Source: Glaciecola sp.
Lineage (GTDB): Bacteria > Pseudomonadota > Gammaproteobacteria > Enterobacterales > Alteromonadaceae
Assembly (NCBI GenBank): GCA_029246415.1
Contig: JAQWNF010000006.1
Coordinates: 1-64,000 of the forward strand
Direction of reading: 5' to 3'
DNA: 64,000 nucleotides
This document shows, piece by piece, positions 17,630-27,340 of the stretch; positions within the stretch are counted from its first letter, which is position 1, and the number at the start of each line of letters is the position of its first letter. Under the pieces are notes generated by a model. That model did not search any database and had not been told where the DNA came from. It saw nothing but the letters and a program-made list of their open reading frames with translations. Both the position numbers and the translations under genes were made by a program.

Positions 17630-18850
17630 TTACTTATATTTGCGTAATTCGAGACGAGAAACCATTGCCATATGCACCTCATCCGGGCCATCAGCTAAGC
17701 GCAGCATTCTAGCGCCTGCGGCAAATCTAGCTAGAGGGAAGTCATTACACATACCGCCACCTCCGTGGATCTGCACAGCCATATCGACAACGCTTTCGAG
17801 CATATTGGGTACGACAACTTTAATCGCACTGATGTCCACCATCGCATTTTTGACGCCGAGGTGATCTATCTTCCATGCAGCTTGTAACGTTAATAACCGC
17901 GCCTGTTCAATACTCATTCGAGCTTGTGCGATTCGTTCTTTGTTGCCGCCAAGCTCAATAATGGGTTTCCCAAACGCTGTACGTGCTAAACCTCTTCGAA
18001 TGGCGAGCTCTAGTGCATGTTCTGCCATACCAATAGCACGCATACAATGATGAATGCGGCCAGGGCCAAGACGACCTTGGGCAATAGCAAAGCCTTTACC
18101 TTCTCCCATAATCAGGTTTTTGCGAGGCACTCGAACATTGTCAAAGATCATTTCACCGTGACCATAAGGCGCATCATAATCACCATATGCAGTGAGCATG
18201 CGTTTAATCGTTAAGCCTTCACTATCAACAGGGACTAACACCATAGAATGTTGCGCATGACGCTCATTTTCAGGGTTAGATAATCCCATAAAAATAATGA
18301 CTTTGGCATCGGGGTGACCTAATCCTGTTGACCACCACTTAGTGCCATTGATAACAATTTCATCATCAACAAAGTCAATTCGCGCTTCCATATTGGTCGC
18401 ATCACTTGAGGCAACTTGCGGTTCAGTCATCCCAAATACAGAACGGATCTCGCCAGCGAGTAAAGGCGCCAGCCATTGTTGTTGCTGGTAAGGCGATCCA
18501 AAATGATAAAGTACTTCCATGTTACCGGTGTCAGGCGCATTACAATTGAAAATTTCAGGGGCAAAGGAGTAATGTCCCATCGCTTCGGCGAGTGGGGCAT
18601 ATTCAAGCGTTGTCAGGCCTTGACCTAATTTGTCATCAGGTAAAAATAAATTCGCTAACCCGGCTTCACGTGCCGAGTGTTTTAGCGCTTCTACTTGTGG
18701 GTGTAGCTGCCATGAATGCCAATCTGCATGACTGTTTTGCTCATGTGCAAATTCATAGACTTCAGCTTCGATTGGGGCAATGTGTTCGCTGATAAATGCG
18801 TTGACTCGCGCTAGATATTCTTGTGTTTTAGGGGAATGAGAAAAATCCAT
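17630..18850 (-). CDS. Acyl-CoA dehydrogenase, ACAD10/11- and LvaC-like
   Basis: FAD-dependent acyl-CoA dehydrogenase of 406 residues. FAD and substrate segments include FGMTEPQVASSDATNMEARI (about residue 140), INGTKWWSTGLGHPDAKV, RLGPGRIHHCMRAIGMAEHA near 250 and RTAFGKPIIELGGNKERIAQ. The C-terminal MLRLADGPDEVHMAMVSRLE aligns with the EGT-type catalytic loop of classical enzymes but has Asp where the catalytic Glu usually stands. GPGRIHH together with DGPDEVH marks the ACAD10/11 branch. It is first in the operon with the phosphotransferase, SDR and BASS genes, which supports a 4-hydroxyacyl-CoA role over ordinary beta-oxidation. Confidence 0.92.
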   Translation of the reverse strand: MDFSHSPKTQEYLARVNAFISEHIAPIEAEVYEFAHEQNSHADWHSWQLHPQVEALKHSAREAGLANLFLPDDKLGQGLTTLEYAPLAEAMGHYSFAPEIFNCNAPDTGNMEVLYHFGSPYQQQQWLAPLLAGEIRSVFGMTEPQVASSDATNMEARIDFVDDEIVINGTKWWSTGLGHPDAKVIIFMGLSNPENERHAQHSMVLVPVDSEGLTIKRMLTAYGDYDAPYGHGEMIFDNVRVPRKNLIMGEGKGFAIAQGRLGPGRIHHCMRAIGMAEHALELAIRRGLARTAFGKPIIELGGNKERIAQARMSIEQARLLTLQAAWKIDHLGVKNAMVDISAIKVVVPNMLESVVDMAVQIHGGGGMCNDFPLARFAAGARMLRLADGPDEVHMAMVSRLELRKYK

Positions 18851-18968
18851 GAATATACCTTGTCAGAATTAATTTTTACAAAAGATTAACCTAGTCCGCC
18901 GCTGCGACCTAATAGCATTTCGTGACAAATATCTATCATTCAAACCAATGCATAGCACACGCTAGAGA

Positions 18969-19559
18969 TTAAATCGGTAAATGGCCCCAAACTAGTGATT
19001 TGAAGTGTTTGCGGCACATGGATTCGTAACGGTCGTTACCGCCTATTTCAACTTGTGCACCGTGTTTTGTCGCCTGGCCATGCTCATCTAAACGTACGAC
19101 AAAATTGGCCTTGCGACCACAATGACAAACTGTCTTGAGTTCGGTTAGTTTATCCGCCCAAGCTAACAAATAATGGCTGCCCACAAACGTTTCACCAAGA
19201 AAGTCAGTTCTCAAGCCATAAGCCAAAACAGGAATATGCAAATCATCGACGACATGTATTAGCTGCATGACTTGTTCTTTTGATAAAAATTGGGCTTCAT
19301 CAATGAAAATGGCATTTAGTGGCGCTTCATCATGGAGCTGTTGGATATGTTCAAATAAATTACTGTCTGGGCTAAATAAATGCGCCGGTTTAGCTAACCC
19401 AATCCGAGAGGTGACTTTGCCTTCACCAAAGCGATTATCTAAGGCTGCGGTAAATATTTCGCTGCGCATACCGCGTTCTTCATAGTTATAAGCTGATTGG
19501 AGGAGGGCGGTTGATTTGCCCGCATTCATTGCTGAATAATAAAAATATAACTGTGCCAT
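18969..19559 (-). CDS. tdk: Thymidine kinase
   Basis: Type II thymidine kinase, 196 residues (E. coli 205), for deoxythymidine salvage. The start [20 protein letters not shown] contains the P-loop; FIDEAQFL is the DEAQ (Walker B-like) motif; [20 protein letters not shown] is the lasso/substrate region. Cysteines in [11 protein letters not shown] and MCRKHFK form the structural zinc site. The track start at 19745 extends into the fadE end and through its terminator, so ATG 19559 is preferred. It lies downstream of fadE on the same strand, separated by a strong terminator, so it probably has its own promoter. Confidence 0.96.
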   Translation of the reverse strand: MAQLYFYYSAMNAGKSTALLQSAYNYEERGMRSEIFTAALDNRFGEGKVTSRIGLAKPAHLFSPDSNLFEHIQQLHDEAPLNAIFIDEAQFLSKEQVMQLIHVVDDLHIPVLAYGLRTDFLGETFVGSHYLLAWADKLTELKTVCHCGRKANFVVRLDEHGQATKHGAQVEIGGNDRYESMCRKHFKSLVWGHLPI

Positions 19560-19648
19560 ACAAGTCGATGCGCCAAATGGAAAGATTAAATAATGGGTTA
19601 AGGATAAATCATTGTAGCGCGTTGGCAAATGCTGGTGAAAAAACGCGC

Positions 19649-19676
19649 AAAAAAAAGGCCACCCAAAGGTAGCCTT
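19649..19676 (-). terminator. Rho-independent terminator after fadE
   Basis: On the minus strand AAGGCTACC-TTTG-GGTGGCCTT forms a 9-bp stem with one G-U pair and a 4-base loop, followed by a run of Ts. It begins 17 bases past the fadE stop. Confidence 0.88.
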
Positions 19677-19692
19677 AAAGATTGATGCTAAA

Positions 19693-21939
19693 TTATGCAG
19701 CGTCAGATTGGCTTTCCACAATCGGTTTACCGTTGACATCGACAAGTTCTAGATCAAACGTGAATTCATCTACACGGACAGATAGTTTACGTTTTTCGTT
19801 ATAACTCAATAACGCAGTATGCTCATCTTGTGTGATTTGTTCTGCTTCTAACATTTTGTTGACGGCATGTTCAAAAGAAATAAATGGCACGACAGGGTAT
19901 GAGCGTAATGCCTTTTGAACCTTATTAAGAATTGGCATGACTGCATGCTTAGCAATGAACGCTTGAGCATTAATATCGTTGCCGTCACCGGCTTTGATTT
20001 TCACTAAATGAGTCAATTCTGCTTTTATCGAACTATCTTGCATTGCCGCAGTCGATAACTCGCGCACCAGGTCATCGCTAATACCTGAAACACTTGACGT
20101 ATAAGTATTAGTCAAGGTACGCATTAAGATACGCGTTGGGCCATTAGGGAAGTTATTCACAAAGTTGACAATCGCTAGCTCGGCTTGTGCCAATGACCAT
20201 TGCATTGCATATTCAAAATAAGGTCGTGCTTCTTCACGATTTGATACGCGCTGCTCATAAAAACGAATTGTAGCCATTGCAGCATAGCTGTAACTCATTA
20301 CATCGCCTAAACGCGCGGATAATAATTCGGCCTTTTTCAAATCACCACCTAATACTAACAGTGATAAATCTGCTAATGGAGCGAGTTTGGCAGAGATAGT
20401 ATTTAAACGTTTTTCGTATGGTTTGACTTCATCAAGTTGTGAATCAGCACTGCGCATAAATGGTAAATAACTGTTAATTTTACTCCTCATGGCGTTTTTG
20501 ACACTAAACCAGACTGTTTTACCAAGTACTTTGTTAAATAGCGCATCAGCGGCTTGATCTTCTGAGTGAATCAAATCTACCATTTCTTTTAGATATGGAT
20601 GACAGCGCATAGCACCTTGTCCAAAAATCATCAGATTACGAGTTAGGATGTTTGCACCTTCAACAGTAATGGCGATAGGTAAGGACTGGTAGCCGTGTGC
20701 AAGGGTATTTTGCGGGCCTTTTTGTATCGCTTTACCTGCTTGTACATCCATCGCTTGGTTCATTACATCACGACCTAATTCGGTCATATGATATTTAGCA
20801 ATTGCTGTTACTACTGATGGTTTAATGCCTTCACCCAAGCCTTCGGTGGTTAATACGCGCATTGCTTCTAGTAAGAAAGTTTTGCCTGCGATGTCGGCAA
20901 TTTTTTCTTGAATACCTTCAAAGCGGCCAATCGGCACACCAAATTGTTCGCGTACAAATGAATATTCTACGGTTGATTTAAATGAACTTTGCGCTGTGGC
21001 AACACCCATTGCTGGAAGTGAAATCCCGCGGCCTGCACCTAAGCAACTAACCAGCATTTGCCAACCACGACCGATATTTTTTTGCCCGCCGATAATAAAG
21101 TCCATCGGAATGAAGACATTTTCACCGCGCGTTGTACCGTTATAAAAACGCACGCCCATAGGATCGTGACGGTTACCTAGCTCAACACCTGGGTGTGATT
21201 TAGGCAATAGCGCACAAGTAATACCTAGCTCTAATTCATCGCCGAGTAATTGTTCAGGATCAAATACTTTAAATGCTAAACCTAACACTGTTGCAATAGG
21301 GGCAAGGGTGATATAACGCTTATCCCAAGATACACTTAGGCCTAATACTTCTTCACCGTTGTACATTCCTTTACACACAATACCTGCATCTGGAATTGAA
21401 CCTGCATCTGAACCGGCTTCTGGGCCCGTTAACGCGAAACATGGAATGTCAGTGCCGACTGATAAACGTGGTAACCAATAATTTTGTTGCTCTTCGGTGC
21501 CATAATGCATCAGTAGCTCACCTGGCCCTAGTGAATTAGGTACCATGACGGTAACGGCGATAGCGCCTGAGGCAACCGCGATAGTCGCAACAATCGTTGA
21601 GTTGGCATAAGGCGAAAATTCAAGACCTCCAAATTTCTTTGGAATGATCATTGAGAAGAATTTATTTTGACATAAAAAATCAATTACGGGCTGTGGGATA
21701 TGGTCTTCACTGGATAACGCATAGTCATCAACCATATTTATTAATTCGACGACAGGCCCGTCTAGGAAAGCTTGCTCTTCAGCAGATAAGGTTGCCTGGG
21801 GTAAAGCACGCAATGCTGCCATGTCAGGTTTACCTTGGTATATAGATGACTCAATCCATACATCACCGGCATCAAGTGCCTCTTGTTCGGTGATTGAAAT
21901 TGGCGGTAATACTTTTTTTAGGCTTGTTCTGATACTCAT
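19693..21939 (-). CDS. fadE: Long-chain acyl-CoA dehydrogenase FadE
   Basis: First enzyme of beta-oxidation, 748 residues (E. coli FadE 814), of the large gammaproteobacterial type. The dehydrogenase core spans about 70-480 with [60 protein letters not shown] and [20 protein letters not shown]. The segment [20 protein letters not shown] contains the catalytic-loop EGAN. The remaining 250 residues are the FadE-specific helical domain (DUF1974). A FadR-like operator lies 59-75 bases upstream of the ATG, and a terminator follows the stop. It is transcribed alone. Confidence 0.95.
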   Translation of the reverse strand: MSIRTSLKKVLPPISITEQEALDAGDVWIESSIYQGKPDMAALRALPQATLSAEEQAFLDGPVVELINMVDDYALSSEDHIPQPVIDFLCQNKFFSMIIPKKFGGLEFSPYANSTIVATIAVASGAIAVTVMVPNSLGPGELLMHYGTEEQQNYWLPRLSVGTDIPCFALTGPEAGSDAGSIPDAGIVCKGMYNGEEVLGLSVSWDKRYITLAPIATVLGLAFKVFDPEQLLGDELELGITCALLPKSHPGVELGNRHDPMGVRFYNGTTRGENVFIPMDFIIGGQKNIGRGWQMLVSCLGAGRGISLPAMGVATAQSSFKSTVEYSFVREQFGVPIGRFEGIQEKIADIAGKTFLLEAMRVLTTEGLGEGIKPSVVTAIAKYHMTELGRDVMNQAMDVQAGKAIQKGPQNTLAHGYQSLPIAITVEGANILTRNLMIFGQGAMRCHPYLKEMVDLIHSEDQAADALFNKVLGKTVWFSVKNAMRSKINSYLPFMRSADSQLDEVKPYEKRLNTISAKLAPLADLSLLVLGGDLKKAELLSARLGDVMSYSYAAMATIRFYEQRVSNREEARPYFEYAMQWSLAQAELAIVNFVNNFPNGPTRILMRTLTNTYTSSVSGISDDLVRELSTAAMQDSSIKAELTHLVKIKAGDGNDINAQAFIAKHAVMPILNKVQKALRSYPVVPFISFEHAVNKMLEAEQITQDEHTALLSYNEKRKLSVRVDEFTFDLELVDVNGKPIVESQSDAA

Positions 21940-21997
21940 AGCATGTCTCTCATTGGGTTAGCAATTTAGGTGTCAGGGAAACGAGTTTAACTCATCT

Positions 21998-22014
21998 GCT
22001 CATCTGACCAGTAG
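21998..22014 (-). promoter_or_regulatory. FadR-like operator upstream of fadE
   Basis: On the minus strand the sequence reads CTACTGGTCAGATGAGC, close to known FadR sites of enterobacterial fad genes (CTGGTnnGATGAG-type). It sits upstream of fadE, the expected target. A neighbouring GAGTTTAACTC palindrome (around 21983-21993) could be a second site. Whether this organism uses FadR or PsrA cannot be told from the window. Confidence 0.5.
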
Positions 22015-22154
22015 TAAGAATATACAAAAGAAAAAAGCATACTGCAAGTTTTTCACTATTGTTTTTTGTACCGCGTAAACTAAAAAGGCATTAACAGGGT
22101 ATAAAATGAAAACTAAATACAAATTAAAGTATAGACCTAATCCTGATTTATGTA

Positions 22155-22177
22155 CTAGTTAGCTATGTGCTAACTAG
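22155..22177. repeat. Perfect 9-bp inverted repeat upstream of the small ORF
   Basis: CTAGTTAGC-TATGT-GCTAACTAG is perfectly symmetric. It lies in the 310-base gap between fadE and the 85-residue ORF, next to direct repeats of ATCAGGT(A/T)TGTA (around 22188-22216). No T-run follows. The rest of this gap holds the FadR-like site and nothing else I can identify. Confidence 0.45.
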
Positions 22178-22249
22178 CTTCATACCAATCAGGTATGTAT
22201 TAATCAGGTTTGTACTAAACATCGACACCACAACAGGCCGTTAAGCAAT

Positions 22250-22507
22250 ATGAAAAATGAATTAGAAAGTAAACTACTACTGAGTGTGTTTGATAAAATA
22301 AGGCAACATGGTGCTCACTCTGAACGCCAGTATCAACTTGATGGGATTACAGCCTACACAGACCATGATGGCTATACCTTATTTATAGAAGACGCGTTGG
22401 TCAAATTGCGCTTTGGTTTTCATAACCAGTATGTGTATGACTATATAAAAGAAGAGCACAAACAAGCATTTGATAAAAAGCTACAAGCGATTAATGCCAA
22501 ATATTAG
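22250..22507 (+). CDS. Small hypothetical protein
   Basis: Not recognised. An 85-residue soluble protein with a helix-strand-strand-helix look: MKNELESKLLLSVFDKIRQH, then a strand pair around DGITAYTDHDGYTLFIEDA, and a final helix (HKQAFDKKLQAINAKY). No signal peptide, membrane segment or cysteines. The ATG lacks a clear Shine-Dalgarno. It stands alone between fadE and the hybrid kinase, facing the kinase gene convergently. Confidence 0.55.
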   Translation: MKNELESKLLLSVFDKIRQHGAHSERQYQLDGITAYTDHDGYTLFIEDALVKLRFGFHNQYVYDYIKEEHKQAFDKKLQAINAKY

Positions 22508-22563
22508 TCTGATTAAGTGAGCCTTAGCCAATATGACTAGGTGTTAGTAGGCATTAGGAGGAA

Positions 22564-25500
22564 TTACAGCCATTTATCTAATTCGGCTTTTAACCGTTCA
22601 GAGTTGATCGGTTTAGCGATGTAGCTGTTCATACCTGCGGTGAGACATTTTTCTTCGTCTCCTTCCATCGCATGAGCGGTCAGAGCAATAATAGGTGTAA
22701 ACCGATGAGAATGGTAAACCGAATCAGATCTGATCAGCTTAGTGGTTTCATAACCATCTAATTTAGGCATTTGGCAATCCATTAGGATCGCATGATAACG
22801 AATCGTCCTGTTAGCTAATAAGTGAAGTGCTTCTAGGCCATTATTCGCTATTTCTACATCGATAGCTAAATTTTCCAACATATTTGCTGCTACCGCTTGA
22901 TTGATTTCATTGTCTTCGACGAGTAATACTTGTATGTCCGCAGACTGATGGGCTTGTTGGGTGAAAAAAGGCATCGATGATGCCGTGATTCTAGGGTTGT
23001 TCATTTGATGTAGAACGTACGTAAGCATATGTTGTTGCGCAAAATTGCTAAAACAACCATTGAGACCGATATGATGTAAATTATGTAAATCGCTTTCGGT
23101 TAATTGTGTATCAAGTAAAAAAAGATAAAGTCCTGCAAAATTGTTTTGCGCACGAATCGCTTTTACTAGCTCAACCCCTGACATGCCTGATAAATTTTGG
23201 GCAATGAATACCGCTGTTAATTCTTCATTTAATATATGTTCATGTAAAAATTTCATACACGTATGCGCATTTTCTACTAATTGAATATCATATAAGTCAG
23301 GATTGATATGAGTATTTAACTGTACAGAATAGCCTGATTCGCCAACGATTAATAGCGTTTGCTTTTTATGTTTTATTTGAGTCTTCGGCGCTGTTATATC
23401 TAAGTGCGTATCAATCGTAAACCAAAACTCTGCCCCAGATTTGTACGTTGGGTTGAATCCAATTTCCCCTCCGAGTAAGGTTACGAGTTGTTTGCAAATG
23501 GTTAAACCTAGCCCCGTTCCTCCCACTGCTCGAGTCGAAGTGGCATCTAGTTGAGTAAACTCTTGGAATAACAACGCGACTTGTTCATCCGTAATGCCTG
23601 AACCGGTATCCGTGACTGTGATGTTGAGAGCATTTTCTTGCGTCTGCAAAAATGACAAAGTGACATGACCTGTTTCGGTAAACTTAATCGCATTGACACA
23701 TAAATTCATTAAAATTTGTCGCAATCTCAATGGATCAGTAGTGAGGTGAGTTATCGGAGCAGGTAAAATATGTAACGAGAGTCCTTTGGCAGTGAGTAGG
23801 GGCTGAAGCTCCGTCTCTAGCTCATTGAGTACTTGGTCTAATGCACAATGTTGAGGATTAACTTTTAGTTTGCCAGCTTCGATTTTAGAAAAATCTAAAA
23901 TATCATTAATTAGGCTTAATAATGCCTCACCGCTTTGTTTAATCGCTTGTGCATAGCCAGCTTGTTGTGGTGATAATGTCGTGTGCTGCAATAGCTCATT
24001 CATGCCAATAATACCGTTAATAGGGGTACGGATTTCATGGCTCATATTAGCCAGGAATTGGCTTTTAGCCTTACTCGCTTCAGTTGCTCTATGCTCAGCT
24101 TGTTTCATTGCGGTGATGTCTTGAAACGTGCCCTTTATGCGGACAGCTTTACCATCAACATGCTCGGTAAACCCTATCGCACGAACCCAAATGTGATTAT
24201 TTTTGGCAGTAATAAACGGTAGTTGTAAATCCCAAGGAGTACCTTCTTCGACAGAAAGATTTATTGCATTGGTAATAATGGGTTGGGCCTCAGGCGCATA
24301 ATAGTTAATCGCATCCTCAACTATCACTTTTTCGTTTAATGGCAGTTCATGGATCCGATAGACTTCATCTGACCAATACACTTCATTAGTGAGAAGATCC
24401 AACTCCCATCCGCCTAAGCGAGCAATTTTAGAGGTCGCTTCCAATGTTTGCTGGTGACGTTCAGTTTGTGCTTTCAATGCATTAAATTGGGTAATATCAC
24501 GGCCCATATATAAATAACCATCGAGGTTACCTGAACGGTCAAATAACGCAGTGACCGTCAGAGCAATAGTTAATTTTTCAGACTGACGGCTATAGAAAAT
24601 AAAATCATATTCAATGCGTTGGAGCTTTGTTGTAGCGAGGTGGAACGCTGTAAAGTCATGTGCAACATCTTGGCCAATTACTTGTGCTATGTGTTCTGCA
24701 AAACGTGCATATTCAGATGGTCTAATAAACACATCCATCGAGCTTTGGCCAATGACCTCAAAATTTTGCCAGCCTAGTAGCTCGGTAGCATATTCATTAA
24801 ATGTGACAATCTTACCGTTAATATCCGTTGAAATAATGATTTGTTGGGCACTGTCCAAAATAGCACGTTGTAAGTTATTTTTGGCACGGAGCTTATTTTC
24901 AACACTTTTACGCAAAGAAATATCACTTTCAATAAAAATAAACCCTGCTTGATTATTGTCGAGAGTGACGGGTTTAGTTTGCAGTTTTATCCAATAGCTG
25001 CGTGCATTGGCTTTAGTGAGTAGCAGCTCACCTTGATATGCTTCAGCATTACTCAAGGCGATGTGTAAACGTTTAACTTCAGCCGTGTTTGTTTGGGCAT
25101 TAATTCTAAATAATGGATCTTTACCAAGTAGTTGCTGTTCGTTGTAACCAGAGAGCTCAGTGGCGGCTTGGTTTACCCAAAAAATATTACCCTGTTCATT
25201 GGTGATCATAATTGAACTATCAGACATTTGAGTCACGAGTGCAAGGAGTTCATTGGATGACTCATTGGCTTTTTGCCTTGATGCTTCCATAATCGTTGCG
25301 ATTACTGATACTTGTTCACCGTCATCTATCTTTTCTAAAGAAATCGTCACGTCAATAAGCTGACCGTTGGCATGTTTACCCAAAAACACATTGCCAGCTC
25401 CCATGGCACGACGCGTATCTGAGGCGATAAATTGTGCAACAAAATTATGATGAATCGCATGGATATGATCGGGTAGTAATATATTTAGGGGCTTGCCTAG

Positions 25501-25641
25501 TAGCGCGGGAGAATGGTACCCAAATAGCTCATGAAGCATCGCATTGGCATAGATAATCTTCCCATCTGCATCCACATTTGCAATTCCATTAGCGCAGGCA
25601 TCAAGCATTCGTTCGTAATGATTAGCAGGAAGATTATTCAA
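22564..25641 (-). CDS. Soluble hybrid sensor histidine kinase with four PAS domains and two receiver domains
   Basis: Hybrid kinase of 1025 residues with no membrane segment. Four PAS domains cover about residues 5-515. HisKA follows with the phosphoacceptor box [20 protein letters not shown]. The ATPase domain has N-box [25 protein letters not shown] and [13 protein letters not shown]. The first receiver (about 765-885) is degenerate: Ala replaces the phosphoacceptor Asp in [14 protein letters not shown]. The second (about 905-1022) is intact, with [20 protein letters not shown] and [18 protein letters not shown]. The layout resembles BarA/Ars-type hybrid kinases. The track start is a TTG without a clear ribosome site; ATG at residue 12 is an alternative. 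Signal and partner are unknown. Confidence 0.9.
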   Translation of the reverse strand: MNNLPANHYERMLDACANGIANVDADGKIIYANAMLHELFGYHSPALLGKPLNILLPDHIHAIHHNFVAQFIASDTRRAMGAGNVFLGKHANGQLIDVTISLEKIDDGEQVSVIATIMEASRQKANESSNELLALVTQMSDSSIMITNEQGNIFWVNQAATELSGYNEQQLLGKDPLFRINAQTNTAEVKRLHIALSNAEAYQGELLLTKANARSYWIKLQTKPVTLDNNQAGFIFIESDISLRKSVENKLRAKNNLQRAILDSAQQIIISTDINGKIVTFNEYATELLGWQNFEVIGQSSMDVFIRPSEYARFAEHIAQVIGQDVAHDFTAFHLATTKLQRIEYDFIFYSRQSEKLTIALTVTALFDRSGNLDGYLYMGRDITQFNALKAQTERHQQTLEATSKIARLGGWELDLLTNEVYWSDEVYRIHELPLNEKVIVEDAINYYAPEAQPIITNAINLSVEEGTPWDLQLPFITAKNNHIWVRAIGFTEHVDGKAVRIKGTFQDITAMKQAEHRATEASKAKSQFLANMSHEIRTPINGIIGMNELLQHTTLSPQQAGYAQAIKQSGEALLSLINDILDFSKIEAGKLKVNPQHCALDQVLNELETELQPLLTAKGLSLHILPAPITHLTTDPLRLRQILMNLCVNAIKFTETGHVTLSFLQTQENALNITVTDTGSGITDEQVALLFQEFTQLDATSTRAVGGTGLGLTICKQLVTLLGGEIGFNPTYKSGAEFWFTIDTHLDITAPKTQIKHKKQTLLIVGESGYSVQLNTHINPDLYDIQLVENAHTCMKFLHEHILNEELTAVFIAQNLSGMSGVELVKAIRAQNNFAGLYLFLLDTQLTESDLHNLHHIGLNGCFSNFAQQHMLTYVLHQMNNPRITASSMPFFTQQAHQSADIQVLLVEDNEINQAVAANMLENLAIDVEIANNGLEALHLLANRTIRYHAILMDCQMPKLDGYETTKLIRSDSVYHSHRFTPIIALTAHAMEGDEEKCLTAGMNSYIAKPINSERLKAELDKWL

Positions 25642-25673
25642 AATTATCGATATATCAAAAAGTTGCTGTATAT

Positions 25674-25688
25674 ATTGTGTAGCACAAT
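25674..25688. repeat. Short inverted repeat between the hybrid kinase and lpxL-like gene
   Basis: ATTGTG-TAG-CACAAT is a perfect 6-bp inverted repeat in the 103-base divergent intergenic region. It may be an operator; nothing else supports it. Confidence 0.3.
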
Positions 25689-25744
25689 TTATAGCACTTG
25701 CGGTACAATAGCTACAATTTCTTACTCGGAGAACGCTTTCACCT

Positions 25745-26671
25745 ATGGCTAATTCTATTCACCAGCCGCGCTTTTCAATCGCTTTTTTTCATCCTAAATA
25801 TTGGTTGATTTGGTTTGGCTTAGCGGTCTTATATACCATCACCTTATTACCCTTGCCGGTACTTCGTAAACTGGCTCATGGCAACGCTTGGTTACTCAAA
25901 AAATTAGCCAAAAAGCGTGTAGAGATTGCGCGACAAAACCTCGCTTTATGTTTTCCAGAGATGCCAGCCGAGGAGCAACGTCAGTTACTAGAAAAGCATC
26001 TTGTGACTGCGGGAATGGGCTTGTTTGAAACTGCGATAGGCTGGTGGTGGCCAGATTGGCGCTTACGCCGTATTATTGAAGTAGAGGGTATGGAGCATAT
26101 CCATAGTATTCAAGCGCAACAAAAAGGGGTGTTAGCTTTAGCTATCCATAATGTAAATCTTGAAACGGGCTGTAGAATGTTAGGCTTATTTCATAAGAGC
26201 GTGGCATTTTATCGTCCTCACAATAATCCGCTAATGGATTATGTGCAATTCAAAGGACGGGTGCGCTCAAATGAATACTTGATTGATAAGCGCAGTTCTC
26301 GTGCACTGCTCAGTGCGCTGGATGAAGGGAAAATCTGTGCCTATTTGCCTGATCAGGACTATGGCCCCCGTGGCGCCGTGTTTGTGCCCTTTTTTGCCGT
26401 AGCAAAAGCTGCAACTATTAGTGCGACCCTAATGTTCGCAAGACGTGCTGATTGCATCCCATTAATGGTTAGTACCCAAGTTACGCCCACGGGCTACAAA
26501 ATAAAATTTTATCCACCTATGGTAGATTTTGCCGATAAAGAAGATGAAGCGGCGTTAACTGATTTAAACCAGCGTATTGAACAAATGGTTCTCGAACAGC
26601 CTGAAAGTTATTTATGGATGCACAAACGCTTTAAAACTCGTCCGCAAGGTGAGCCTAGTCTCTATCAATAG
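25745..26671 (+). CDS. LpxL/LpxM-like lipid A biosynthesis acyltransferase
   Basis: Inner-membrane late acyltransferase of lipid A synthesis (HtrB/MsbB family), 308 residues (E. coli LpxL 306). An N-terminal membrane segment is [20 protein letters not shown]. The catalytic H-x4-E motif lies in [33 protein letters not shown] and the downstream block [20 protein letters not shown] are typical of this family. Which acyl position it serves (LpxL versus LpxM) cannot be decided here. The TcpQ-domain gene follows 57 bases downstream. Confidence 0.9.
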   Translation: MANSIHQPRFSIAFFHPKYWLIWFGLAVLYTITLLPLPVLRKLAHGNAWLLKKLAKKRVEIARQNLALCFPEMPAEEQRQLLEKHLVTAGMGLFETAIGWWWPDWRLRRIIEVEGMEHIHSIQAQQKGVLALAIHNVNLETGCRMLGLFHKSVAFYRPHNNPLMDYVQFKGRVRSNEYLIDKRSSRALLSALDEGKICAYLPDQDYGPRGAVFVPFFAVAKAATISATLMFARRADCIPLMVSTQVTPTGYKIKFYPPMVDFADKEDEAALTDLNQRIEQMVLEQPESYLWMHKRFKTRPQGEPSLYQ

Positions 26672-26728
26672 ACGAGCTGAACAATCGAGTCAACAGAGCG
26701 GCGTAGCATCAATATCAGGAGCCAGGTT

Positions 26729-27319
26729 ATGGGTAAAAAAAGCTCACAAGTTAAGTTTTGGCTAATTTATATAGTCCTGGTTGGTGTGGTGATCGTGTTG
26801 GCTTTTACCTTAATAAAAGTCAATAAAGACAACCCCAAACCTAAAACGGCGACTAATATACAACAAAGTTTATCGGATTTTTATCGCCGTCACCGAAACG
26901 ATGATGGTGCAGCTAAGATGAATGATAAAGGTGAGTTTGTGGTGGACTTGGCACCCGCTGAGCAATCTATTTCTCAGCGCCTCAAGGGTATTCCATCAAG
27001 CGCAGCAAATACTCAACGCGATCCTGCAGGAATGCTGCAAAATCGAAGTTTTGGGACTGGCTCACACTTGAGCAAAGTCATTAATGATTATGCTCAAAAC
27101 GAAGGGTTAGTGGTCATATGGGATTTGCCACAAGACTTTGTGGTCAAAAGTGGCTTTCAAATCAGTGATACCATAGCGGGTACGCTAAAAACTCTGCGCG
27201 GCTCGATTAAACATAATTTTGCCGAGCCGATTCATGTACTGTTATGTCCAGAGAAACGTTCGTTAATCGTCACCATGCAAGCGCCAGATTCCTTAGACAA
27301 ATACTGCACGGTACTATAG
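26729..27319 (+). CDS. Membrane-anchored protein with TcpQ-like C-terminal domain
   Basis: A 196-residue protein with an N-terminal anchor (FWLIYIVLVGVVIVLAFTLI, about residues 10-30), a low-complexity linker, and a C-terminal domain (about 115-196) reading LSKVINDYAQNEGLVVIWDL. This looks like the TcpQ/secretin-associated domain (PF10671-like) usually found beside type IV pilus or secretin genes. No such genes are nearby. The start has CAGGAG upstream. It may be cotranscribed with the lpxL-like gene and converges with glnE (21-base gap). The family call is from pattern recognition only. Confidence 0.6.
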   Translation: MGKKSSQVKFWLIYIVLVGVVIVLAFTLIKVNKDNPKPKTATNIQQSLSDFYRRHRNDDGAAKMNDKGEFVVDLAPAEQSISQRLKGIPSSAANTQRDPAGMLQNRSFGTGSHLSKVINDYAQNEGLVVIWDLPQDFVVKSGFQISDTIAGTLKTLRGSIKHNFAEPIHVLLCPEKRSLIVTMQAPDSLDKYCTVL

Positions 27320-27340
27320 TTAAAAATTATAGCGCAAACA

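Noticed and set aside
19560-19745. N-terminal extension of thymidine kinase in the ORF track
   Set aside because: The extension crosses the fadE terminator and the end of fadE, and the family starts at [16 protein letters not shown].
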